DNA of 64,000 bases. Source: a virus. Location of the stretch: positions 1 through 64,000 of the IMG/VR virus record IMGVR_UViG_3300033156_000424; one strand, written 5' to 3'. Shown here in pieces: positions 1-7,958 of this stretch (positions are counted from its first letter, which is position 1; every line of letters starts with the position of its first letter). Both the position numbers and the translations under genes were made by a program. The notes below the pieces were generated by a model. It worked only from the letters and a program-made list of their open reading frames with translations, searched no databases and had not been told where the DNA came from.

Positions 1-77
1 TTAAATATACTTCTACGCAGAACACCGTTTTTCGTGTTTTTTTGGTCTTTTTGAAGTCATTTTTTGGTGTGTTTCTC

Positions 78-171
78 CTATATAAGTCTTTCGGTTCTAT
101 ATAAATCTTTCGGTGGTCTGATGGTCACATAAACCCAAAAAAAGAAACCCAAAAAGAAACCCAAAAAGAAA
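78..171. repeat. Two short tandem repeat families in the leader region
   Basis: The first 235 bases hold no gene. Within them, CTATATAARTCTTTCGGT occurs twice (78-95 and 97-114), and a unit close to GAAACCCAAAAA occurs about three times in tandem (about 130-171). Both lie directly upstream of the TATA element of the first operon, so they could be operator or regulator binding sites. The repeats are seen in the sequence; the regulatory role is inference. Confidence 0.6.
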
Positions 172-180
172 GATTTATAA
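168..180 (+). promoter_or_regulatory. Archaeal BRE/TATA promoter of the first operon
   Basis: GAAAGATTTATAA fits the motif seen before many other transcription units in this window. Expected initiation is about 25 nt downstream (about 200-205), giving a leader of about 30 nt before the ATG at 236. A 12-codon open frame starts at 213 and overlaps that ATG; it is probably chance. Confidence 0.65.
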
Positions 181-235
181 AGATGGATGAGAACGGAAAG
201 GAAAGAATAACAATGGATGAAAAAAGTGATGGAAA

Positions 236-1144
236 ATGTCAGATGAAATAACACAAATGCCGATAACCAGAATTGTCAATGGAAAAACAACAATAGATGG
301 GGAGACAGTGAATGGGTTCAAAAAAGCCAAATCATATGGATGTAAAAGACAGTCATACCCAGATAGAGATGAACGATTTAGAGCCCAACTGTCGTGGAGA
401 TTGGAAGAACCGTTTGAGTTCTACACAAAAGACCAGTGTTATGAAGCGGTGGGGAATTATTATGGAAGATATGCACGAGGCACAGCAACAGTATTGGTAC
501 CAAGACCAGATGCAACTCCAATGCAAATAGATATGAATAATATCATAAGAATCAATAGGGATTGTATAGTAATCAAACGGAAAGAGAAGGAGTATAGGGT
601 TCTGGTTGGATATGATTTGTATTCTGATTACGCTATTAAATGGAATGATGAGTACTGGTTTAACGAAAGAAAAGTAGGACAAACATTGAATGAAGAAAAA
701 AAGAGGTTCTGTGGGACAACACCAATAGTGTTTATGTCACAAGCTTATGAGTTTGTGGGGAAAAATGAAGATGGTCGGTGGGTGTTCATCAAAGATATGA
801 AAGAATATAACCAATATAACGATATGATGAGAAATATTCTGATGACTCCACCAGAGGAGATGGAACAAGTGATACAAGAATATAGGAAAGATTTACAGAC
901 ACTCGCAACATTCGATTCCACAATGAGCTCATTTATTCATAACACTCCAAAATATAAATTTCATCACTATGGAAATTTTCAAATATATCATTTTAATAGT
1001 ATAAGAAATGAAGTGGAAAGGAGAAGAAAGGATATAATAGCTATGGTGGAATTTCATGTGTATCAGAAAGATGTATTGAAAAAATATCAATCTGGCGAGA
1101 TAACATTCACCGAAGCTAAACATATATATTATAAAAGAGAATAA
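236..1144 (+). CDS. Unknown protein, paralogue of the 2982-3857 product
   Basis: The product has 302 residues and is not recognised. Near the N-terminus it carries the block NGFKKAKSYGCKRQSY, shared almost exactly with the 291-aa protein at 2982-3857. A second shared block follows an invariant FMS (about residues 175-200) and includes a DGRWVFI/DGKWEFI strand. The C-terminal third is helical and basic with Tyr-rich heptad-like stretches. There are no membrane segments. The ATG at 236 follows a GTGAT ribosome binding site. First gene of the leftmost plus-strand operon, so probably an early gene. The two copies probably arose by duplication within the virus. Confidence 0.85.
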   Translation: MSDEITQMPITRIVNGKTTIDGETVNGFKKAKSYGCKRQSYPDRDERFRAQLSWRLEEPFEFYTKDQCYEAVGNYYGRYARGTATVLVPRPDATPMQIDMNNIIRINRDCIVIKRKEKEYRVLVGYDLYSDYAIKWNDEYWFNERKVGQTLNEEKKRFCGTTPIVFMSQAYEFVGKNEDGRWVFIKDMKEYNQYNDMMRNILMTPPEEMEQVIQEYRKDLQTLATFDSTMSSFIHNTPKYKFHHYGNFQIYHFNSIRNEVERRRKDIIAMVEFHVYQKDVLKKYQSGEITFTEAKHIYYKRE

Positions 1145-1170
1145 AAAACAATAAAAAAGGAGATGAGAAG

Positions 1171-1368
1171 ATGAAGAAGATGGTAATATTTGGATTGATT
1201 GATGGCGAGATGGTAGAATTAACAGATGAAGTCATGCTTACCGTGTTACATGGAATAAAGAAAAAGATACGTGAGACAGAATTAATGGAAGTTGAGAGAA
1301 AGAATCTGTTCAAGAGTGTTGATATAATAACATCATATCTGTTCGACACAGTCGTGAGAGATAACTAA
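1171..1368 (+). CDS. Small unknown helical protein
   Basis: 65 residues, mixed charge, predicted mostly helical, no Cys pairs or membrane segment. Its ATG follows a good AAGGAGATGAGAAG ribosome binding site. Cotranscribed with its neighbours. No family recognised. Confidence 0.65.
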   Translation: MKKMVIFGLIDGEMVELTDEVMLTVLHGIKKKIRETELMEVERKNLFKSVDIITSYLFDTVVRDN

Positions 1369-1397
1369 AATGAAATGATAAAAAAGGAGCTGAGAAG

Positions 1398-1544
1398 ATG
1401 AAGATAAAGATAAGGTGTCCGAGATGCAAGAAACGGTTGCATTTGTTTGTGAGTCCAATACATGATTGTGTTGTTGAACTTGTATATATATGTAAGAAGT
1501 GTGGAAAGATACCATGTGAAGAAGTGGTTGAGTACAATGAGTAA
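1398..1544 (+). CDS. 48-aa zinc-ribbon microprotein
   Basis: A short frame with two Cys pairs, CPRC near residue 7 and CKKCG near residue 31, typical of a minimal zinc ribbon. The ATG follows AAGGAGCTGAGAAG. Its stop overlaps the ATG of the next gene (ATGAGTAA), which supports translational coupling. A nucleic-acid or protein contact role is inferred only from the fold type. Confidence 0.7.
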   Translation: MKIKIRCPRCKKRLHLFVSPIHDCVVELVYICKKCGKIPCEEVVEYNE

Positions 1545-1695
1545 CCAAAAAGAAACAGAGATTTGGTTTTTCTGTCTTGATTGTTTCGGGTTTTTTATGG
1601 AACAAGATGAGAAAGGACAGCTTGAATGCCCTCATTGTAAGAGTAAGCATGTATCTCCAGAAGATGAGGTACAAGTCATTTTTAAAGGAAGGTAG
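1537..1695 (+). CDS. 52-aa zinc-ribbon microprotein
   Basis: The start is placed at the ATG that overlaps the stop of the preceding gene. An upstream in-frame ATG at 1462 would overlap that gene by more than 80 nt. CLDC and CPHC (about residues 13 and 33) form a two-knuckle zinc ribbon, followed by an acidic tail. Second of two adjacent zinc-ribbon genes. Function unknown. Confidence 0.65.
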   Translation: MSNQKETEIWFFCLDCFGFFMEQDEKGQLECPHCKSKHVSPEDEVQVIFKGR

Positions 1696-1705
1696 AGTGA
1701 AAAGA

Positions 1706-2452
1706 ATGAGTGATAGTACATATTATAGTAATGATGAAAATGATGATGAGTTTGTTGGATGGAAAGAAGTCAAAGTAGGCGAAAAGTTTGAAGAAGCTAA
1801 AGTAGGTGTGTTGGATGGGTTACCAGTAATACCATATGGTAGTTTAATATATGGTAGTTTAATATATGACACTACAACAAAAGAGATTATAGGGACATAT
1901 ATAAGAGATTCTATTAATGAATATGTAAGAGAAGTTAGAGAAGTTACTGAAGATGGGAGGTTGAGGTGGGGAGGAGAAAGATTGGTGGAAGACGAAATAA
2001 TAGAAGATGATATAGGAAATAGGGAGTTGGTAACAGATGGGGAGTGGCTCGATGCATCTGAATATATATTTATTGAAACCAATAATAATGAAATAGAAAA
2101 AAATAAATGTATATTTTGTGGAAATACTACATGTGAGATATTGATGTCGTCACCACATGCTGATATTGAAGGAATGATGTGTTGTATGTGTAGAGATAGG
2201 TGGAAATGGGCTGTAATAAGTGGGGCAGAGATAGATTCAGCGTCAATATCAATTCCAATAAGTACCATCAACTATTGTCCATCTTGTAACAGAAGGGTTA
2301 TGAAAAGAATAAGACATCCAGATAGATATACAATAAAATATCATGTAACAAAAAAAGAAACAGATATTTGTAAATGTAATGAAATATACTGGGGAACTAA
2401 AGAACGAGATGGAAAAAAGTATTGTACTCACTGTGGAAAAGAGAGAATATAA
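1706..2452 (+). CDS. Unknown protein with several C-terminal zinc knuckles
   Basis: 248 residues when started at the ATG after GGTAGAGTGAAAAGA; longer in-frame starts would overlap the gene before. The N-terminal part is acidic and beta-rich with a tandem YGSLIYGSLIY caused by a 15-bp direct repeat. The C-terminal half has at least four Cys clusters: CIFCGNTTC, CCMC, CPSC, then CKC and CTHCGK at the end, so it likely binds two or more zinc ions. It resembles an assembly of zinc ribbons; no specific family is assigned. Confidence 0.7.
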   Translation: MSDSTYYSNDENDDEFVGWKEVKVGEKFEEAKVGVLDGLPVIPYGSLIYGSLIYDTTTKEIIGTYIRDSINEYVREVREVTEDGRLRWGGERLVEDEIIEDDIGNRELVTDGEWLDASEYIFIETNNNEIEKNKCIFCGNTTCEILMSSPHADIEGMMCCMCRDRWKWAVISGAEIDSASISIPISTINYCPSCNRRVMKRIRHPDRYTIKYHVTKKETDICKCNEIYWGTKERDGKKYCTHCGKERI

Positions 2453-2509
2453 ATGTACAGAAAGAAAAGGTTTAAAAAGAGAACAGAGAATCGTAGGATA
2501 ATCAAATAA
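2453..2509 (+). CDS. Possible 18-aa ultra-basic peptide
   Basis: The ATG abuts the stop of the preceding gene (TAAATG). It encodes 18 residues of which about 10 are Arg or Lys. It would need reinitiation. Possible nucleic-acid-binding peptide or a chance frame; kept at low confidence. Confidence 0.25.
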   Translation: MYRKKRFKKRTENRRIIK

Positions 2510-2526
2510 AAAGGAATGAAAAGGAA

Positions 2527-2733
2527 ATGATTGTAACAACACCAAAAAAACATATAGAAAAAATTAAAGATTTTGAAGGAGAAGATATAAAAATCATAGC
2601 AACATATTGTGATGGTTTTACATCTATCACTCTGGTGAAATTCAGAGTAAATGGAGTAAATAGGTATAAACTTATACGAATCTGGGGAGAATTAGATGAA
2701 CCATTAGAATTATCTGTTGATGTGAGTATATAA
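2527..2733 (+). CDS. Small unknown beta-rich protein
   Basis: 68 residues, alternating hydrophobic beta pattern with a Lys/Arg-rich centre. Start preceded by GGAATGAAAAGGA. No motif recognised. Lies in the same plus-strand operon. Confidence 0.6.
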   Translation: MIVTTPKKHIEKIKDFEGEDIKIIATYCDGFTSITLVKFRVNGVNRYKLIRIWGELDEPLELSVDVSI

Positions 2734-2767
2734 TTTTTCATAAGGAATAAAAGTAAGAATAAGGAGA

Positions 2768-2989
2768 ATGAAAAAGATGAATGTAGAAAAAAAAGAAGAT
2801 ACTAAAACAATCAACATAGCTCCAAAATGGGAGTATTTGTTACCACTCTATGCAGAGTGGTTTTCAAACGGAACTGAAGAACAACATGATTTGGCTGTGA
2901 AAGAATTTATCAAGGTAGGAAAGATACTTGATAAAATCAACGATGGAACATATATTTTAACTGAAAAAGGAGAAGAAGACAATGTATAA
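2768..2989 (+). CDS. Small unknown acidic protein
   Basis: 73 residues: a Lys/Glu-rich leader, then a helical segment with Trp and Tyr (about 20-45), and a helical C-terminus. Ribosome binding site AAGGAGA. Its stop overlaps the ATG of the next gene (AATGTATAA). No family recognised. Confidence 0.65.
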   Translation: MKKMNVEKKEDTKTINIAPKWEYLLPLYAEWFSNGTEEQHDLAVKEFIKVGKILDKINDGTYILTEKGEEDNV

Positions 2990-3857
2990 CAAACAATTGA
3001 TAGTTGATGGAATAACTGTGTATGGGTTTAAGAAAGCTAAATCATATGGGTGTAAGAGACAATCATATGATTCGGAACTTGATGATGAGTCATTTAACAG
3101 TAAGGATAACTTTTTCGATTTTTATAGCGTGAAGGATTGTAGGTGGGAACAAGCATCATATTATGGAGGATATAGTATAACTACAACTCATATTCCTTTA
3201 CCTAAAGATGATGCAAAACCAATAGAATATGTTGGGAGAATATATTATAATGCTGTTGTTATCAAACATACAGATAAAACATATAGAGTGTTAGTGGCTG
3301 AAGATAAAATGCATTATTATGGTATAAAATGGGGTGCGTTTTGGGATACGAAACCGACACCGAAACAACTACAATGGAGAAAAACGACACCAGTGGCATT
3401 CATGTCAAAGGGATATGCAATGATACGAAAAAACGATGATGGAAAATGGGAATTTATTGATGATATGGAAACATATAAAGCTGAACTTGATAAATGGGAG
3501 GAAAGGTTGAATAGAGACCCAGCTGAAAGAGATGTTGTTATACAAGAATATGAAGAAGATTTAGCATTGGTGGAAAGATATGAGTTAGATTTACAAAGAT
3601 TTATAACAAAGGGAGAAAATTTGGAACTAAAACAGATATATAGTGGGGTAAGTAGTTACAAATTTTTAGAAGCACAGAGACATATTAGAGACATGAAACG
3701 AAGATGTAGAGAAGGAATAGAGTCAGCAAAACATCAAAAGAAGATTATATCTTTATATCAGAATGAAGAAATAACAAAGACAGATGCTATACGAAACTAT
3801 TATAAATGGACAGATAAAACGCTTAAAGAAAGAATTGAAGGTGAGAAAGATGAGTAA
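2982..3857 (+). CDS. Unknown protein, paralogue of the 236-1144 product
   Basis: 291 residues. Shares YGFKKAKSYGCKRQSY at residues about 10-26 and the FMS...DGKWEFI block (about 135-160) with the first gene; the C-terminal helical region aligns in character (VIQEYEEDL against VIQEYRKDL). A run of small genes separates the copies, so this is not a simple tandem duplication. The start overlaps the preceding stop and follows AAAGGAGAAGAAG. Function unknown. Confidence 0.85.
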   Translation: MYNKQLIVDGITVYGFKKAKSYGCKRQSYDSELDDESFNSKDNFFDFYSVKDCRWEQASYYGGYSITTTHIPLPKDDAKPIEYVGRIYYNAVVIKHTDKTYRVLVAEDKMHYYGIKWGAFWDTKPTPKQLQWRKTTPVAFMSKGYAMIRKNDDGKWEFIDDMETYKAELDKWEERLNRDPAERDVVIQEYEEDLALVERYELDLQRFITKGENLELKQIYSGVSSYKFLEAQRHIRDMKRRCREGIESAKHQKKIISLYQNEEITKTDAIRNYYKWTDKTLKERIEGEKDE

Positions 3858-4026
3858 AAAGTATTATTGTCCTCACTGTAAAAAACTTGTTGATGTAGAT
3901 GATTATATGTATTTTGGTTCTACTCATTGTAAAATATGCAGAACACCAAAAGTTATTTATTTAACAAGATTTGAAAGAAAAGTATATAAAACTATGAAAT
4001 GGTTTAAGGAAAGGGATATACAATGA
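3850..4026 (+). CDS. 58-aa zinc-ribbon microprotein
   Basis: Start at the ATG overlapping the previous gene's end (GGTGAGAAAGATGAG). CPHC at residues 7-10 and CKIC near 30 give a zinc ribbon, followed by a basic amphipathic tail. Its stop overlaps the next ATG (ATGA). Confidence 0.7.
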   Translation: MSKKYYCPHCKKLVDVDDYMYFGSTHCKICRTPKVIYLTRFERKVYKTMKWFKERDIQ

Positions 4027-4187
4027 GTACAAATATGGATGAATTTAAAGCTGGACAAGATGTGTGCAAACATGCAATTGAAAAAATGTTAAGAGAAATC
4101 GGATGGAAAAAGGAAAGATTAAAGAATTTCTATAAGATTAAGAAATTACTTATAGAAATAGATGAATTGTTAGATAGCAGAGTATGA
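4023..4187 (+). CDS. 54-aa helical protein
   Basis: Starts in an ATGA overlap with the preceding stop. Helical and basic in the middle with a Leu/Ile-rich C-terminal helix. No recognisable family. Confidence 0.5.
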   Translation: MSTNMDEFKAGQDVCKHAIEKMLREIGWKKERLKNFYKIKKLLIEIDELLDSRV

Positions 4188-4210
4188 ATAAAGCAATAAG
4201 GTGAAAAATA

Positions 4211-4417
4211 ATGACATTAATAGTAATAAATAAGAAAGAAATAATGAAAGAAATAATGAACATTTTTAATACGAGGATAAATGAGATAAATGAGATACTT
4301 ATGTTAGAAGAAATGAACAAAATAAGAACGATGGCACTCATGGGAAAAGTAGATGAACTTAAGCTTATGAAAAAAAGATTTGAAGATATATTTAAAGAGA
4401 AGGAGAGTGCAGAATAA
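4211..4417 (+). CDS. Small coiled-coil-like protein
   Basis: 68 residues, almost entirely helical with Met/Ile/Leu heptads and Lys/Glu between them. Preceded by AAGGTGAAAAATA. Stop overlaps the next ATG (TAATGA). Function unknown. Confidence 0.6.
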   Translation: MTLIVINKKEIMKEIMNIFNTRINEINEILMLEEMNKIRTMALMGKVDELKLMKKRFEDIFKEKESAE

Positions 4418-4863
4418 TGACATTAGTAGATGTAGAATTTGAGATGCCATCACCAGATTATCCAATACGTATATTGCTTGATATATTACAATCTGAAGTT
4501 CCTACAAGAGTAGAAAGGGGATTATACTGTAATGTAGATATTAATCCAGAATTTTTTTTAAGCGATGCGAAAAAATGTATAGCATTTTCAGAGAATATAC
4601 CAAAAGGAATATATAATTATGGGATAGCTGATACAGTAGAACAGATAAAGGCTCATTGTTATGATGTACTTGATAATGATTCTCATAACTGGTTTATAAC
4701 ATATCAAATCATTTATAAGGAAGACCAAGTAAAAGAAGGTGGATGGCGATGGCGTAAATGGGGTGAATATATAGGAGACTATAAGCCACAATGTGAGTAT
4801 TTATATGATGAACCATATATAGATAAGGTTATTCTTTTTCATGTATATGAGGTGATTGAATAA
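4417..4863 (+). CDS. Unknown soluble protein
   Basis: 148 residues, mixed alpha/beta, rich in aromatic residues with a WRWRKWGEYIG stretch near the C-terminus. One-base overlaps with both neighbours indicate an operon. No family assigned. Confidence 0.7.
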   Translation: MTLVDVEFEMPSPDYPIRILLDILQSEVPTRVERGLYCNVDINPEFFLSDAKKCIAFSENIPKGIYNYGIADTVEQIKAHCYDVLDNDSHNWFITYQIIYKEDQVKEGGWRWRKWGEYIGDYKPQCEYLYDEPYIDKVILFHVYEVIE

Positions 4864-5288
4864 TGAGTATTAGTTGGGTTATTTTAGTTGAAAAAAAGAT
4901 AAATGGAAAATGGTATTTTGTTGATAAAACAGACGGAAATTATGGAATGGATTTTTTTGATTATCTTAAAACAGAACTTGGAGAGAAACAAGTTCCAGAT
5001 GACATATCAGATATTATTCAAATATATCATTTTGATGCACATGAAGAATTTATGAATACATGGATTTTGAGAGATAAAAAGAAAAAATATACAGTAAAAG
5101 CTTGGACAATAACTCCTAAATTATGGAATCAAATACTAAAAGATTTTGGAGATAAATTTAGTTCTTTTCCAGAAGAATTAGAATTTTTTATAGGAGATTT
5201 AGATGGATTTCCAGTTTTCTTTGGTGATGGAATAGATTATAATGATGGTGATGATTATACAACAAGAGCAACAATAATGTTGGTATGA
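4863..5288 (+). CDS. Unknown acidic protein
   Basis: 141 residues, acidic, aromatic-rich, with a Gly/Asp-rich C-terminal segment (GDLDGFPVFFGDGIDYNDGDD). The N-terminal WVILVEKKINGKWYFVDKTDG resembles a two-strand hairpin. No family recognised. Confidence 0.7.
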   Translation: MSISWVILVEKKINGKWYFVDKTDGNYGMDFFDYLKTELGEKQVPDDISDIIQIYHFDAHEEFMNTWILRDKKKKYTVKAWTITPKLWNQILKDFGDKFSSFPEELEFFIGDLDGFPVFFGDGIDYNDGDDYTTRATIMLV

Positions 5289-5506
5289 GTGGGATAAAAA
5301 TGGAAGAAGAAATAGATATATTTAAGATTTTAACTTCAAATAAAAGTGATGAGAGATATAAATGTACTCATTGTGGAAAACGTTTTGAACACCCATATAT
5401 TGATATCTCGATATATAGATGTCCTTATTGTTATTGGGTTTTTAGGAAAGATGAAAATGAAAATAATGATGAAGAATACATGAAAAGAATGGGGTGGATA
5501 AAATGA
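5285..5506 (+). CDS. Zinc-ribbon protein
   Basis: 73 residues from the ATGA overlap; an ATG at 5300 after GTGGGATAAAA is an alternative. CTHCGK and CPYC (about residues 28 and 48) form a zinc ribbon, followed by an acidic tail. The stop overlaps the next ATG. Confidence 0.7.
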   Translation: MSGIKMEEEIDIFKILTSNKSDERYKCTHCGKRFEHPYIDISIYRCPYCYWVFRKDENENNDEEYMKRMGWIK

Positions 5507-5775
5507 AATTAACAGAAGAACAGAAGAAGAAATTAAAAAAATTTTTGACTAAAGCAAGAAAGGAAGTAAAAGAAAAAAGTGATTCATATTCTACAATAGA
5601 GTATGTTTTATATATGAATGATTGGTTTAGTGTGGAGTTACCTACACAAAAAAAACTTTTTATGAAGATAGAAGAATATGAAGATGTATATGGTGTATCA
5701 GTAGCCTCATTCAAAGGAATGAGAAATTATGATATGGTTTATGAAAGTAGAGTAGTAATCATAGGAAATTTATGA
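5503..5775 (+). CDS. Small unknown protein
   Basis: 90 residues from ATG 5503; the upstream GTG at 5494 is part of the ribosome binding site GGGGTGGATAAA. The N-terminal 30 residues are very Lys-rich, followed by a mixed alpha/beta domain. Function unknown. Confidence 0.65.
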   Translation: MKLTEEQKKKLKKFLTKARKEVKEKSDSYSTIEYVLYMNDWFSVELPTQKKLFMKIEEYEDVYGVSVASFKGMRNYDMVYESRVVIIGNL

Positions 5776-5810
5776 AATAGATGTTGAGTAAATTTAAGGA
5801 GGTGATAGTA

Positions 5811-6053
5811 ATGAACAAACGAATGATATTAATAGAGATAGAAGACCTCGATGGAGATTGGTATGAGAACCCATTGCAACTTTTTATCAAAACATCCAAA
5901 CCAAGAGGAGAAATACTTGATATTCTCAAAGAGTTGGAAAGACAGTGGTTTGGTGGAGATATTAACTTTGAAACATTGAGAGATACGATAGAATATGACA
6001 TTGGTGATGGGGAAAATGAGGGAGATATCGAGGTATATCAGATAAAAATATAA
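5811..6053 (+). CDS. Small unknown protein with a perfect Shine-Dalgarno
   Basis: 80 residues. The start is fixed by AAGGAGGTGATAGTAATG, whose GGAGGTGAT fully complements the archaeal 16S 3' end, so the upstream in-frame ATG at 5781 is not used. Acidic alpha/beta protein with EIEDLDGDWYENPLQLFIKT at its start. It ends exactly where the convergent 6054-6350 gene ends. Confidence 0.75.
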   Translation: MNKRMILIEIEDLDGDWYENPLQLFIKTSKPRGEILDILKELERQWFGGDINFETLRDTIEYDIGDGENEGDIEVYQIKI

Positions 6054-6350
6054 TCAAGGATTCCTCATAAAGAACGGATTGATAACGAGAGTCCATATTT
6101 GGTTGTTATTAAACTCTTTATCGATATCTCGTTCAAGCCATATTTTTATACCACGTTTATAGAGTAATCCTTTTGTTTTTTCTGAATATATTTTTTTCCC
6201 ACTCATCAGTTTTTCAAAATCATGTTCTAATATGCTTCCGACCCATCGTTCATCATGACCTTCTTTTAAGATGATGAACCAAGTTCCATAATAATCTTGC
6301 CTTATTTCACCTTTTCGTTTTTTTGGTTTTTTTTCTTTTGTATGCTTCAT
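6054..6350 (-). CDS. Basic unknown protein, minus strand, probably leaderless
   Basis: 98 residues with a Lys/Arg-rich N-terminus, then a W..ILKEGHDERWVGSILE region and a beta-rich C-terminus. The TATA element on the minus strand (6371-6386) lies about 26 nt before the ATG, so the mRNA probably begins at the start codon. It is convergent with the preceding plus operon with no gap and divergent from 6450. A small regulator is plausible from position and charge, but no DNA-binding motif is recognised. Confidence 0.7.
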   Translation of the reverse strand: MKHTKEKKPKKRKGEIRQDYYGTWFIILKEGHDERWVGSILEHDFEKLMSGKKIYSEKTKGLLYKRGIKIWLERDIDKEFNNNQIWTLVINPFFMRNP

Positions 6351-6370
6351 GAAATAAGGGTTTTATTTAT

Positions 6371-6386
6371 CATTTATAAAAGTTTC
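6371..6386 (-). promoter_or_regulatory. Promoter of the minus-strand gene
   Basis: On the minus strand this reads GAAACTTTTATAAATG, a strong BRE/TATA match about 26 nt from the ATG at 6350, predicting a leaderless transcript. Confidence 0.7.
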
Positions 6387-6430
6387 TATTTGTGTAATTA
6401 TTTCTTTAATTAATTAGAAAGGAGTAAAAA

Positions 6431-6444
6431 GAAACGTTTTTAAA
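6431..6444 (+). promoter_or_regulatory. Promoter of the 6450 gene
   Basis: GAAACGTTTTTAAA. Expected initiation near 6463-6466, which would lie after the ATG at 6450 and favour the in-frame ATG at 6477. Confidence 0.5.
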
Positions 6445-6449
6445 GCCAA

Positions 6450-6728
6450 ATGAGGAGAACATATAAACAAAAAGAGATGAAGAAAGTGTCAAATGAATAT
6501 TATACAACAATGTTCGCATTTATTCCAATCTTAACAAAAATAGAATATATTCGATGTATATATGATACAGAGAGGATAGTGTTAAAAGATGTATATTTTG
6601 TATTTCCCACTCCTCTCGGAATCATGGTAACAAAAGATGTTGATGAAACATATCCAGAATATCATCATATACTTTGGGAAAACATAGAGGACATTGGAAT
6701 AGATTATGCTAAAAAGGATGAAAAATGA
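6450..6728 (+). CDS. Small unknown protein
   Basis: 92 residues from ATG 6450, or 83 from ATG 6477, which fits the promoter position better. Beta-rich centre (VYFVFPTPLGIMVTKDVDETYPEY is the exposed-looking segment, split around two Pro). Followed by an inverted/direct repeat element. Function unknown. Confidence 0.6.
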   Translation: MRRTYKQKEMKKVSNEYYTTMFAFIPILTKIEYIRCIYDTERIVLKDVYFVFPTPLGIMVTKDVDETYPEYHHILWENIEDIGIDYAKKDEK

Positions 6729-6730
6729 TT

Positions 6731-6830
6731 CCCCGACCTAAATAAATGTTTGAAAGATTAGATAATATATTATTTAATAAAATGAGATGTTAGGTCGGGA
6801 AACAATCAATGGTTCTATTACCGACCTAAA
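6731..6830 (+). promoter_or_regulatory. Alternative-hairpin element (possible attenuator)
   Basis: TTAGGTCGGG at 6790-6799 is complementary to CCCGACCTAA at 6732-6741 and also to CCGACCTAA at 6821-6829. Only one of the two hairpins can form at a time. The element fills the gap between the genes ending at 6728 and starting at 6854. The complementarity is seen in the sequence; a switch or termination role is inference. Confidence 0.6.
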
Positions 6831-6853
6831 CAACAAGTTAATTAAATAGAAAG

Positions 6854-7036
6854 ATGGTTGAAACAATGAAAAAGTATAAGATTGATAAAGAAAATTATAA
6901 TATAAAGATGAGGAGAATGAGTAGAAAGACCATGAAAAAAAAGATTCAACAGATGAGAAATGGGTGGAATAGAAATATTTATATAAGAAAGAGGGATTTG
7001 TTACATAAAAACAAAAAGAAGGAGACAAAAAAATGA
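6854..7036 (+). CDS. Small very basic protein
   Basis: 60 residues, about 40% Lys/Arg, helical, no hydrophobic core obvious. Its stop overlaps the next ATG (ATGATA), which supports it being translated. Possibly nucleic-acid binding; no family recognised. Confidence 0.5.
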   Translation: MVETMKKYKIDKENYNIKMRRMSRKTMKKKIQQMRNGWNRNIYIRKRDLLHKNKKKETKK

Positions 7037-7746
7037 TAATTGCAATCAAAAGAATGGATAAAGCGACAAAAATAATGATTGTTGTGACTATGATATTTTT
7101 AATTGGGTTCTCTATAAGTTTAGGAGGATATATAAAACAATTACCATATAATAGGGTAAAAATATCAGAGAGAAATACAGAATATATTAATCTCACTTGT
7201 AGGTTTTATTTTGAAATTGATTATAAAGATAACATACGAAAAGAGATGAAAGAATCTTTTAAATTTGACATAATAGCTACAGATAATGGAACAACAATAA
7301 CAGCAAACTATAATGTAGTTTTGATGAAAGTTTCTATCCCAAGAGAAAATAATATAGGATTGTATGTAAATGATGTAAAAATAGACGAAATAAAATATGA
7401 TGAAGGGGTTGAGATAAATAAAACATTTGATTTTGTTATAAAGAGTCCAATAAGAAAAATGATTAATGAAAGTATTGTAAATATTTTTGATATAAATACC
7501 TATATATCATTTATAAATACACCAGTAGAACCGAGAGAGACGTTGTGGATTATGATGTTGGTACCTTTTACAGTTGGATTTTTAGTTTCTGTGTTTATAT
7601 CCACAGTTTTTGTTTTGACAGCAGATGATTTGGAGTACAATAAGCGATATGTTATTATTGAAGTGTTTATTGGTTCATCTCGTGATTATAAAGTGAGAAA
7701 GAAAGAAGCTAAAGAAAGAGATGAGAGTAATGGATATTCTATATAA
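7033..7746 (+). CDS. Membrane protein with two transmembrane segments
   Basis: 237 residues. One hydrophobic segment at about 13-32 and a second at about 173-195 flank a beta-rich ectodomain of about 140 residues with several Asn-X-Ser/Thr sites, followed by a charged cytoplasmic tail. The topology suggests both ends inside and the central domain outside. It probably acts at the host envelope. The architecture resembles the protein at 42764-43819, but no sequence identity was established. Confidence 0.75.
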   Translation: MIIAIKRMDKATKIMIVVTMIFLIGFSISLGGYIKQLPYNRVKISERNTEYINLTCRFYFEIDYKDNIRKEMKESFKFDIIATDNGTTITANYNVVLMKVSIPRENNIGLYVNDVKIDEIKYDEGVEINKTFDFVIKSPIRKMINESIVNIFDINTYISFINTPVEPRETLWIMMLVPFTVGFLVSVFISTVFVLTADDLEYNKRYVIIEVFIGSSRDYKVRKKEAKERDESNGYSI

Positions 7747-7945
7747 ATTTAGTGAAGATGATTATGAAGAATTATATTATAGAATACGTCATAAATTAAA
7801 TAATTTATATCTCCTTCTTGAGACAAAGATTGATGTACAAAAAATGGGGAGAAAAATGGTATGGGAGAAGCAGAGAGCAAAGGAAAAAATAAAAATATTA
7901 GAAGATTTGTTAATAGATATGAAAGTTCCAAAATCAAATAAATAA
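7721..7945 (+). CDS. Small helical protein
   Basis: 74 residues, helical, charged, overlapping the end of the preceding gene by 26 nt; an internal ATG at 7730 is an alternative start. No recognised family. Confidence 0.55.
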   Translation: MRVMDILYKFSEDDYEELYYRIRHKLNNLYLLLETKIDVQKMGRKMVWEKQRAKEKIKILEDLLIDMKVPKSNK

Positions 7946-7958
7946 AGGATTGATAAAA

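Noticed and set aside
213-251. 12-codon frame overlapping the first gene's start
   Set aside because: Could be an upstream control frame, but there is no supporting ribosome binding site and such frames occur by chance.
1723-2271. Long minus-strand frame of 182 codons
   Set aside because: Entirely antisense to the zinc-knuckle gene, very Ser/Ile-rich as expected from reversed AT-rich codons, and without promoter.
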